Assembly (NCBI GenBank): GCA_022839625.1
Contig: JALHJL010000037.1
Coordinates: forward strand, 1 to 64,000
Reading direction: 5' to 3'
DNA from: Phycisphaerales bacterium
Lineage (GTDB): Bacteria; Planctomycetota; Phycisphaerae; UBA1845; Fen-1342
DNA: 64,000 bases
Both the position numbers and the translations under genes were made by a program. The notes under the pieces are model-generated. The model was not told where the DNA came from. It saw only the letters and a program-made list of their open reading frames with translations, and ran no database searches. Shown here piece after piece: positions 1 through 6,952 of the stretch (the stretch's first letter is position 1; each line of letters begins with the position of its first letter).

Positions 1-210
1 CAAGGTGGACTGCTGGCGGAACGCGGACCAGAAGCACCGCTGGCTGGCGACGACGCTCTTGGACATCGAGCCGCGGCTGCGAAAGGTCAGCGGCTATCAG
101 CACCTGCCGCGCCTGCGTGCGGCGCTGGAAGCACACGCGAAGGGAACTTTGGAGAAGGTGGCGTAACGTGACGAGCCGTTCGCTATTTCAACTACGAATG
201 GCATTGACCC
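1..210 (+). mobile_element. Right end of an IS256-family insertion sequence
   Basis: The window opens inside the transposase of an IS256 (mutator) type element. The right boundary is placed near 210 because the minus-strand methyltransferase reading frame keeps good family similarity down to codon 85 (RGRN) and loses it at the next codon, where the minus strand reads GGGTCAATGCC, a plausible IS256 terminal-repeat start. The left end is outside the window, so neither the inverted repeat nor the target duplication can be verified. The boundary is an inference from the break in homology. Confidence 0.55.
2..166 (+). CDS. IS256-family transposase, C-terminal 54 residues (partial)
   Basis: The frame is open from the window edge to TAA at 164-166. 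The tail contains WRNADQKHRWLATTLLDIEP followed by a basic stretch and LPRLRAALEAH. This matches my memory of IS256/mutator transposase C-termini, which end with a conserved Trp-rich helix and an R/K-rich LxxLxxAL segment after the catalytic Glu. The DDE catalytic residues lie upstream, outside the window. It belongs to the IS that interrupts the methyltransferase gene on the other strand. The family call rests on a short C-terminal signature. Confidence 0.55.
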   Translation, partial: KVDCWRNADQKHRWLATTLLDIEPRLRKVSGYQHLPRLRAALEAHAKGTLEKVA

Positions 211-465
211 GTTCCGTCCGCGTACAAGCGCTTCGACCACGGTCGTTCCCCCGCCCATCGGTGGATCGAGCACCAGGTCGCCGGGCTGCGAAAACGCTTC
301 AATGGCCGCGGCTGCCAATGTGGGCGAGAACCGAGCTGGATATCGGTAGAAACGGTGCGTCAGCCCCTGAATCGGTGATCGGTCAAGCGCGGCACGCCGC
401 AGGTCGCTTAACTGGCAGTCTAGAAGTCCATCGTCGCTGGTCATATGCCGTCCCTGGCCGTTCAC
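211..465 (-). pseudogene. DNA methyltransferase N-terminus, cut off by the IS
   Basis: About 85 codons remain on the minus strand. The fragment contains HRFYRYPARFSP (residues 37-48) and then LVLDPPMGGGTTVVEAL (64-80). DPxxGxGTT is the SAM-binding motif I of amino-methyltransferases (N4-cytosine or N6-adenine type); here Pro stands where Phe is usual. In intact enzymes RGRN is followed by a conserved hydrophobic-Gly-hydrophobic-Asp strand. Here similarity stops exactly there, at the IS end. The catalytic DPPY/SPPY motif is lost. The gene lies 47 bases downstream of the unknown gene at 513-1052 on the same strand, so the pair may have been one operon on the element. Inactivation is inferred. 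Confidence 0.6.
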
Positions 466-512
466 ATACTACGTCTATCGGCCGCTGCTGTCCAAACCCG
501 AACCCAACCTGC

Positions 513-1052
513 TCAACGCGACACCTTCTCCCACGCCGCGGCGGCGGCGCGAAGGAACTCGGTTCCGCTCGTCACTCTGTAGCGCGCCCGGATCTTCTCG
601 ATCAGCTCCACGCCGTCGGACGCCCAGAACCGCAACGCGACACGACTCTGGTAGACGGCGGGCACCTCGCCCAGCTCCTTCTTGAGTCGCTTTTGGATTT
701 CGTAGAACTTCGTCAGCTTGGTAGTCGACGCCATCGCGCGGGCCAGCGCGTCATACGTCGCCCGCGGGCACCGAAAAGGCTGGCCGGGGTCGTCGGCCCG
801 GTATTCGGCGAGCGCCTCGTGGCTCGGCGGTCCCTCCACGCGGTAGGTCTTCGGCTGGTTCCGCTGCCAGCGGCGGGGCGGGCTGGGCACGCTAGGGGCA
901 ATGCCCTCGAACAAGCGCTCCAGCCGGTCCAGGGCCTGAAGCGCCTCGGCGATCTTCCCGGCCGCACTGGGCGTGGTCTTCAGCACGCCGGTAAGCGCTG
1001 CCCGAACCCTGCGGATTTCCTGCTGGGCTGAACGGGGCACAGCACGCTCCAT
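513..1052 (-). CDS. Unknown protein upstream of the broken methyltransferase
   Basis: 179 residues, charged and mostly helical-looking, with no signal peptide or membrane segment. I do not recognise a family. The N-terminal half is Arg/Ala/Leu rich (ALQALDRLERLFEGI) and is followed by a proline-rich hinge (SPPRRWQ). The C-terminal half has TKFYEIQKRLKKELGEVP and ends in an Ala-rich helix. I chose the ATG at 1052 over the longer frame to 1133 because the added residues look non-coding. It is co-oriented with the methyltransferase remnant, which suggests a restriction-modification or element-maintenance role, but nothing in the sequence shows an activity. Confidence 0.55.
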   Translation of the reverse strand: MERAVPRSAQQEIRRVRAALTGVLKTTPSAAGKIAEALQALDRLERLFEGIAPSVPSPPRRWQRNQPKTYRVEGPPSHEALAEYRADDPGQPFRCPRATYDALARAMASTTKLTKFYEIQKRLKKELGEVPAVYQSRVALRFWASDGVELIEKIRARYRVTSGTEFLRAAAAAWEKVSR

Positions 1053-1166
1053 CAAGTAATTAGAACAAATGGTATCATCGGCCGGGCGGCGGCGAAAGTC
1101 CAGTCCCCACCCCAACTGGGGCACCAGGGACAATGCTTCCGGCCGCGCCGCATGTCAAGATCATAG

Positions 1167-1195
1167 TTGACAAACTACCAATAAGTTGGTATTAT
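1167..1195 (+). promoter_or_regulatory. Sigma70-type promoter with a palindrome in the spacer
   Basis: TTGACA (1167-1172), a 17-base spacer, and TATTAT (1190-1195). The spacer carries TACCAA-TAAG-TTGGTA (1176-1191), a perfect 6+6 inverted repeat that runs into the -10 box. A repressor bound there would block RNA polymerase. The promoter points at the excisionase-like gene starting at 1265. The likely ligand is that HTH protein or another element regulator; this is inference. Confidence 0.7.
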
Positions 1196-1264
1196 GCCGC
1201 CCTGGTCGGGAACGGTCTGACGGGACCGGGCGATGGGCGTCGCCCGCCCGGGTCGGTGATTTAC

Positions 1265-1891
1265 ATGGACGAAGCTGCCTTCTTGCTCGTTTACATGCTG
1301 GGGGCGAACCGCCACACGCACGGCGAACTGCGGCCCACGGTCATCGACCTGCTCGACGACCCCGCCGCCCTTGCCGGCGAGCGAGCGTCGCTTGAGCCGT
1401 GGCTGCGGACGGAGGGGGCTCGCAGCGTCGAGTTCGTCCGGCAGATGCTCCTCGGGACCCTCTGCTACCTGAGCGACCTTGACGGTGGGCCGATCCCCGT
1501 GCCGCTGCCACGCGGCAACTTCATGGAACTGGCCGCGGACGGACGGGACGATAACAACGCGGCATTGGCGGTCGCCCGCTCGTTGCAGCGGTTCGTGCGC
1601 TCCCAGGCAGCAGCAGTGCAGCAGTCGCGCGACGAGCAGTTCATGGAGCGACTGGAGGAGATCGTGGCGCGGGTCGGCGGCAACGGGGTGCCGCGCAACC
1701 AGCGGTATATGACCGCCGAGCAGATCGCCAGTTGGCTCGGGTTGGCGGTGAAGACCGTGCGCCGGCTTTTCACCGAGGGCAAGCGGATCGGCCGTAAGAT
1801 CGGCAACGAGTGGCGGGCCACGCGGGAGCAACTCGAAGAGTCGCCGTATCTGCGGAAGCGGCGGAGGAGGGGCGATGCCGCGCTGGAGTAA
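1265..1891 (+). CDS. Excisionase-like helix-turn-helix protein
   Basis: 208 residues from ATG 1265; the frame is open from 1133, but the promoter at 1167-1195 favours the later ATG. The first 130 residues are acidic and unrecognised (MDEAAFLLVYMLGAN at the start). The C-terminal 50 residues are a MerR/excisionase-type DNA-binding fold: RYMTAEQIASWLGLAVKTVRRLFTEGK, a second strand GRKIGNEWRATREQLEE, then a basic tail RKRRRR. Such domains occur in recombination directionality factors and helix-turn-helix adaptors. Its stop overlaps the start of the integrase gene by 17 bases, so the two are translationally coupled, which fits a role in excision or integrase control. No SD is obvious. Confidence 0.65.
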   Translation: MDEAAFLLVYMLGANRHTHGELRPTVIDLLDDPAALAGERASLEPWLRTEGARSVEFVRQMLLGTLCYLSDLDGGPIPVPLPRGNFMELAADGRDDNNAALAVARSLQRFVRSQAAAVQQSRDEQFMERLEEIVARVGGNGVPRNQRYMTAEQIASWLGLAVKTVRRLFTEGKRIGRKIGNEWRATREQLEESPYLRKRRRRGDAALE

Positions 1892-3213
1892 GGACCCGCC
1901 GGACACGCTCAAGGTGGGCCGCGGCACCCTGCGCAAACGTGCTCGCGGGCGGATGTGGTATTGCCAATACCGCGACGCCGTCGGCCGCTGGACCATCGCA
2001 TCCACGCACCACAACGACAAGCCGGGGGCGATCGAGTGGGCCACGGCGCCACCTACGAGGGTTCTGCGAATCGAGACGGGCACTGCGAACCCGGACGACA
2101 AAGTCAGCAACGACCCAATCCGCGTTGCGATCGACGAGTTCCGCGGATACATCGAAAAGCAGCGGAAGCCGAACACGCTGAAGACATATCGCAAGTTCCA
2201 CAAAGAACCTGACCGCCTACCTGGATACCCGGCCGACCATCCGGCGGCTGGACCAGTTCGGCACCGCGGAGGTGCTGGGTTTCCGCGACTGGGTGCGGCG
2301 CGAGCAGCCGGGCAAGGAGAAGGTCCGCCAGAACTGCAAGAAGACCGCCGACAACAACCTCGTGGTTCTGCGGGCGTTCTTCAACTACTGCGTTGAACTG
2401 AAGAAGATGCACACCAGCCCGATTCGCGAGACCAAGCACGGCGTTCAGGTGTTCTACGACGAGCGCCGGCCCGGCATCGACACCTACACCCGCGCTGAGT
2501 TCGCCGCGATCGTCGAGCAGGCGCCGGCGGACGTGAAGTTGAAGGTTAGGTTCCTCGGCGCGAGCGGGATGCGGATCGACGAAGCAGCGCACCTCGAAAC
2601 CACGGACGTGGACTGGGAGCACGGTTGGTTGCACGTGCGGGCCAAGACCACGCATGACGGCGTGCGCTGGTCGCCCCAAGACGACGAGGACCGCAAGCTC
2701 CCGCTCAACACCGAGCTGCGCGCCGTCCTCGCCGAGTTGCTGCCGACAGGCACGGACGGCGCGCCGCGGTGCGTGTTTCCCACGGCGCCCGGCCGGTGGC
2801 GTGCCAAGAACTTCGCCCGCCGGACGCTCGCGCAACTCAAGCGACTCTCCCGGCCAACGGGCATCGCGTTGGCGAAACTCACGTCGCACAATTTCCGCCG
2901 CTACTTTGTGAGCCAGTGCGCCGACTGCGGGATCGACATCCTGTGCGTTGTGGAGTGGGTGGGGCACAGCGATTGGGAGATGGTTCGCCGCTACTACCGC
3001 CTGCGGGACGAGCACGCCGTGGCGTCAAGGGCGAAGTTCACGACTGGTACGCCGGATGGCGCAGAACGCCACGGCTCGGTCCCAATTGGAAAGCGAGGGA
3101 CACATATGGGACACAGGCCCCGAAAGGAGCAGAGGCCGCTGCGGCACCGCAAACCGCAACCCGTTGCGAAATTGAAGGTTGCGGTCCGCGGTGGCGCGCG
3201 CGGCTCCAGCTAG
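1875..3213 (+). pseudogene. Tyrosine site-specific integrase with one frameshift
   Basis: Starts at ATG 1875 behind GGAGGAGGGG. The first frame encodes the N-terminal SAM-like core-binding region (NTLKTYRKFHK) and then goes off-frame. Removing one A from the AAA at 2202-2204 restores a continuous reading (FHKNLTAYLDTRPTIRRLDQ) into the frame that runs to TAG at 3211-3213. The catalytic domain is complete: Arg in SGMRIDEAAHL, His-x-x-Arg in LTSHNFRRYF, HSDW and the Tyr in EMVRRYYRL. The repaired protein is about 445 residues, normal for phage/island integrases, with a long basic tail. The stop is 2 bases from the 3' end of tRNA-Ser. The frameshift may be real decay, a sequencing error in a homopolymer, or a slippage site. 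Confidence 0.85.
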
Positions 3214-3215
3214 AA

Positions 3216-3302
3216 CGGAGAGGGGGGGATTCGAACCCCCGGTGCAGTTACCCGCACACACGCTTTCCAAGCGTGCCCCTTAGGCCACTCGGGCACCTCT
3301 CC
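3216..3302 (-). tRNA. tRNA-Ser (anticodon GGA)
   Basis: 87 nt on the minus strand. The acceptor GGAGAGG pairs with CCTCTCC, followed by discriminator G, as usual for serine tRNAs. The anticodon arm is CACGC-TTGGAAA-GCGTG with anticodon GGA. A class II variable arm (stem GTGC/GCAC) and a T arm GGGGG-TTCGAAT-CCCCC complete the fold. CCA is not encoded. Its 3' end faces the integrase gene, so the last part of the gene is the probable attachment site of the element to its left. Confidence 0.95.
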
Positions 3303-3503
3303 AACCAACGGTTCACGTTCGCTGGCAGGTTGCGCTGCGCTTCACCTGCCCTGCCCAACTACGTAACTCACGACGACCGGCACACGGCCTCCATTATCGA
3401 GCGATGCGGGGCGACTGCAACCCGCGGAAGCTGGCGAGCCGGCGGCCATCCGGCGTCATACCAGGTATCCGGCAAGATAGGGAACTGGCTCCACGCCGGC
3501 GAT

Positions 3504-4628
3504 TCACCGGATGGAAACCACGGTCCCTTCCGTCCTGGCGGAGCGCGGGTCTGCGCTCCGCGGGGGCGCGGCGGGAAGGCGGACGGTGAAGACAGTCCCG
3601 CCCGTCTCGCGCGGAACCACGGTGATGGCACCGCGGTGGGCGTCGACGATCCGCGCCGCAAACGCCAAACCGAGCCCCGTACCCTTGCCGCCGGGCTTCG
3701 TCGTGAAGAACGGTTCGAAGATGTGGGGGAGAACGTCGGGCGGGATACCCGTGCCCGTGTCGGCGACGCTCACGCACAACACCTGGCCCGCGTCGCGGGC
3801 CGGCCCGCTCGCCTGAGCGGGCTCGCGGCGAATAGAAATCGCCAATTCGCCGCCGGCGGGCATGCTGTCCGCGGCGTTCACAATGAGGTTGATGAAGACC
3901 TGTTCCAGGAGGGCGCGGTCCACCAGCGCCCGGTCGTCGCCGGCCGCGAAGTCCTGGACGACGGTGATCCCGCGGCCCTCGATGCGCGTCATGGACGCCG
4001 CAAGGGCACCGGCCACGACCTCTTCCATCCGCGTTTCCGTCGGCCGCACGACGTGCTCGCGTGCGAGCGTCAGCAACCTCCGCACGATCAGTTCGATGCG
4101 CCCCAGGCCGTTGTCGATCAGGTCGAGCATCTGGCGGGCCCGCTCCGGGTCGTCGCAGGAGCGCCGCAGAATGCGGGCGCAGTTCTGGACGCCGTCCAGC
4201 GGGTTGTTGATCTCGTGCGCCACGCTGGCGGCCAGCTCGCCCAGAAAGGCCAGGCGTTCGCGCCGCCGCAACTCCTCATGCAGGCGCTCCTCTTCGCGGC
4301 TGGCCTCGGCGAGTCGGGAAGCGAGGACGTTGACAGCAGACGTGAGCTTGTACATGTCGTCGCCCGGCTGGACGTCGAGCGTGGCGGCCGGCCGGCCGCG
4401 GCCGATGTCGTCCGCCACCCTGCGCAGGCGGCCGAGCGTCGCGTGCAGGTATTGCCGGGCATAGCGGCCGCACACGAGCGCCACCAGGCACGATCCGAGC
4501 GTGGCGAGGGCCACGGCCCGCCACGCGGCGGGCTGGATCGCCGTGGCGACGGCCCCGCTCAGAAAGATCCCCACCTGGAGCAGCACGAGCAGCTTGTGAC
4601 GGAAGCGCCGAAACATCCTATGCTTCAT
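3504..4628 (-). CDS. Membrane sensor histidine kinase (orphan)
   Basis: 374 residues from ATG 4628; a start 24 bases upstream (4652) is also open. Two N-terminal membrane segments (LLVLLQVGIFLSGAVATAI and VALATLGSCLVALVC) enclose almost no sensor domain. They are followed by a HAMP-like linker and a coiled coil (EASREEERLHEELRRRERLA). The H-box is AHEINNPLDGV at about residue 135. The ATPase domain has the N-box LIVNAADSMPAGG, G1 DTGTGIP, F-box FEPFFTT and G2 GKGTGLGL. It would autophosphorylate on the H-box His and pass the phosphate to a response regulator, but none is encoded nearby. The NtrB/AtoS-like H-box suggests an NtrC-type partner elsewhere. It is divergent from the amidohydrolase gene. 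Confidence 0.88.
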   Translation of the reverse strand: MKHRMFRRFRHKLLVLLQVGIFLSGAVATAIQPAAWRAVALATLGSCLVALVCGRYARQYLHATLGRLRRVADDIGRGRPAATLDVQPGDDMYKLTSAVNVLASRLAEASREEERLHEELRRRERLAFLGELAASVAHEINNPLDGVQNCARILRRSCDDPERARQMLDLIDNGLGRIELIVRRLLTLAREHVVRPTETRMEEVVAGALAASMTRIEGRGITVVQDFAAGDDRALVDRALLEQVFINLIVNAADSMPAGGELAISIRREPAQASGPARDAGQVLCVSVADTGTGIPPDVLPHIFEPFFTTKPGGKGTGLGLAFAARIVDAHRGAITVVPRETGGTVFTVRLPAAPPRSADPRSARTEGTVVSIR

Positions 4629-4752
4629 TATCGCGGAGCCACGCAGGACCACAAGGTGCCCGGCGGCCGGAGCGTCGCCGGGCGCAGCGCGCGGGCGGGC
4701 GCTGCAGCGATGCTCCGGACAGGAACACCGCCGGACTGCCGCAGGAGCGCAT

Positions 4753-5754
4753 ATGAGTCAGCACCACGACGGCGAGACCCCGGCCGGCCCACGGCACTCG
4801 CCGGCCAACCGTCTCGGACTGGATTACCGCGCCGTACCAGGCCGCAAGACGGGCACGCCCATCGTGGACGTTCACGCCCACGTGTATGACGTGCCCAGCG
4901 CCGGGCAGTTCTTCGAGGCAGCGACGGCGTATGGCATTGAGAAGGTGGTTTCCATGTCGCCGCTGGACGAGGTCGAGGCCCTGCGCGCGGCCTTCGGCCC
5001 GCGGCTCGAGTTCATCGCGATTCCGCGCTGGCGCGAGTTGGACAGCTCGGATGCCTTCCGCCGCCGCTGGCTGGCCGACCTGGAGACTTTCCGCGAGCAG
5101 GGTGCCCGGCGGATGAAGTTCTGGATGGCTCCGCCGATGCGCGGCGAACACGGGCTGACGTTGCAGCATCCCTTCTTTGCCCCGCTCGTTCGGGCGGGAA
5201 TCGACCTGGGCTTCGATTTCATGGTCCACGTGGGCGATCCGAGCGAGTGGTTCGGCCCGGGCGGGCGCTACGCGGACGCCGCACGGTACGGAACGAAGCA
5301 CGAGCAGTACCCGCAGCTTGAGTACCTGTTGGACGCGGTGGCCCCGCGCAGCGTGATCGCGGCCCACATGGGCGGCAATTGCGAAGAGCCCGATTTTCTG
5401 CAAGAGCTGCTGGACCGCCACGCGAATCTGTACCTGGACAGCAGCGCGACCAAGTGGATCGTGCGGGCGGTGGCGCGGCAACCCGAGCGGCTCCGGGAGT
5501 TCATGATCCGCAACCAGGACCGGGTCCTCTTCGGCAGCGACCTGGTCGTTGCCAAGAGCTACGGTTTTGAGCATTATGCCAGCCGCTATTGGACGCACCT
5601 GATGATGTGGGAGAGCGAGTATTGCGGCGAGAGCCCGATCGAGGACCCGGACGCCGATGACCCCCCGCGGCTCGCGGGCCTCAACCTCCCCGTCCCGGTG
5701 CTGAGGAAGCTCTATCGCGAGAACGCCGCGCGACTGGGTCACGGCGCGACGTAG
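4753..5754 (+). CDS. Amidohydrolase-2 family metal-dependent hydrolase
   Basis: 333 residues. IVDVHAHVYD carries the N-terminal metal-binding HxH (about His41 and His43). Later expected elements are present: FDFMVHVGDPSEWF (metal His), VIAAHMGGNCEEPDF (second metal His) and VLFGSDLVV with the Asp that ends the TIM-barrel site. This is the PF04909 group, which includes decarboxylases and lactone or dihydroorotase-like hydrolases; the substrate cannot be told. No signal peptide, so cytoplasmic. A 29-residue N-terminal extension precedes the barrel. It is 54 bases upstream of the EEP-family gene on the same strand. Confidence 0.8.
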   Translation: MSQHHDGETPAGPRHSPANRLGLDYRAVPGRKTGTPIVDVHAHVYDVPSAGQFFEAATAYGIEKVVSMSPLDEVEALRAAFGPRLEFIAIPRWRELDSSDAFRRRWLADLETFREQGARRMKFWMAPPMRGEHGLTLQHPFFAPLVRAGIDLGFDFMVHVGDPSEWFGPGGRYADAARYGTKHEQYPQLEYLLDAVAPRSVIAAHMGGNCEEPDFLQELLDRHANLYLDSSATKWIVRAVARQPERLREFMIRNQDRVLFGSDLVVAKSYGFEHYASRYWTHLMMWESEYCGESPIEDPDADDPPRLAGLNLPVPVLRKLYRENAARLGHGAT

Positions 5755-5808
5755 GAACTGCCGAGGTCGGAACCGATGCATCTGACCGGGCACCCGAGGT
5801 GCCTCTGA

Positions 5809-6900
5809 GTGGATTCGCGGCCCACCTCAGGCCGGCCGCACGACGAGCGGCGCGCTCAGTGGGTGCAAGCCCAGCGGGCGGCGCTGCGCGGGTTTCGCGG
5901 GCTGCCGCCGCTCCGGCGCATCCTGGCGTGGCTGGTGCCGGGCGGGGCGCTGTTGTTCTGGCTCGCCAGCGTGCTGGTCCGGCTTCTGGCGCAGGACCGG
6001 GTTCCCGAGCTGGCATACCTGTACTACGCGACGCCGCCGGCCGTTCTCGCCGCCGTGGCCGGCGCGGCCGGGGCGTGGTGGCTGGCTTGCCGCCGCTGGA
6101 GGCTCGCGGCCATCCCGCTGGTGTTGATGCTGGGCTGCCTGGTCTGGACTTACCAGGTGGCGTGGTTCCACCATCGTCCGGCGGACAGTGACCAGCCGAC
6201 GACTCGGGTCCTGTTCTGGAACGTGGCGCACGGCACGTTCGGTTGGGAGCGCATTGCGGACCGGATTCGCCAATACGACGCCGACGTCGTGGCGCTCGTC
6301 GAGGGCGGGGACGAATTCTCCGACCAGCGTGACGAAATGGAATTGGTCTGGCAACGATACCTGCCCGAATACCGGCCGTGCCTTTTCGGTTGGGGGATTA
6401 CGCTGCTCACGCGCATCGACGCGGCGCTTCGCGGCGAAGGTATGCTCGGCGGCGATGAGCGCTACGCATTCGGCTGGTACGTCCATTGCGAGGTCTCCGC
6501 GCCCGACGGTCCGTGGCAGCTCGTGATCGCCGACTTTCAGGGGATCGCCCGGCGCTCGCGCTACTTGCCGATGCGGCACCTGCACGAACGGCTTGAGCCG
6601 CTGGCCGATCAGCCCGTGTTGCTGGTCGGCGACCTGAACATGCCGACGGACTCGGTGTTTCTCAGGCGGCTGCGCGAGACCTACCGGCACGCGTTCGAGA
6701 CCGCGGGCAGCGGCTACGCCGCCACCTGGCCCGTGCCGCTGCCGGTCCTGACGCTCGACCAGGCCTGGTACAACGCCGGCGTGCAGGTCCACCGCTGCGA
6801 GCTGGGGTGGACGTGGGCTTCGGACCACCGGCCGATGATCCTGGAGGTCTCGTTGGCGCGATTTGAACCGGAGTCGCTGGGGAGCGAACCTCCACGGTAA
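5809..6900 (+). CDS. Membrane-anchored endonuclease/exonuclease/phosphatase-family protein
   Basis: 363 residues from GTG 5809, 8 bases behind GAGGTG. Three N-terminal membrane segments (around 38-62, 67-90 and 97-118) are followed by an EEP domain: VLFWNVAHG, DADVVALVEGGDE (catalytic Glu region), LLVGDLNMPTDS (the D-x-N pair), LTLDQAWYNAG, and the terminal SDHRPM with the catalytic Asp-His. This is the layout of the widespread membrane EEP proteins, where the domain lies outside the membrane and may act on a lipid phosphate or on nucleic acid. The substrate is not known. Convergent with polA, 52 bases away. Confidence 0.8.
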   Translation: MDSRPTSGRPHDERRAQWVQAQRAALRGFRGLPPLRRILAWLVPGGALLFWLASVLVRLLAQDRVPELAYLYYATPPAVLAAVAGAAGAWWLACRRWRLAAIPLVLMLGCLVWTYQVAWFHHRPADSDQPTTRVLFWNVAHGTFGWERIADRIRQYDADVVALVEGGDEFSDQRDEMELVWQRYLPEYRPCLFGWGITLLTRIDAALRGEGMLGGDERYAFGWYVHCEVSAPDGPWQLVIADFQGIARRSRYLPMRHLHERLEPLADQPVLLVGDLNMPTDSVFLRRLRETYRHAFETAGSGYAATWPVPLPVLTLDQAWYNAGVQVHRCELGWTWASDHRPMILEVSLARFEPESLGSEPPR

Positions 6901-6952
6901 GGCGGTGCGGCGTCCGCCGTACGCCCACACAACCAGCTTTGAGCCGAAGTCT

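Noticed and set aside
117..1031. Long open frame on the + strand opposite the methyltransferase and the unknown gene
   Set aside because: Arg/Pro-rich translation with no domain; it mirrors coding on the minus strand and overlaps the IS end.
2769..4889. 706-codon open frame on the + strand across the tRNA and the kinase
   Set aside because: It runs through the tRNA-Ser gene and antisense to a clear histidine kinase; composition is typical of a high-GC shadow frame.
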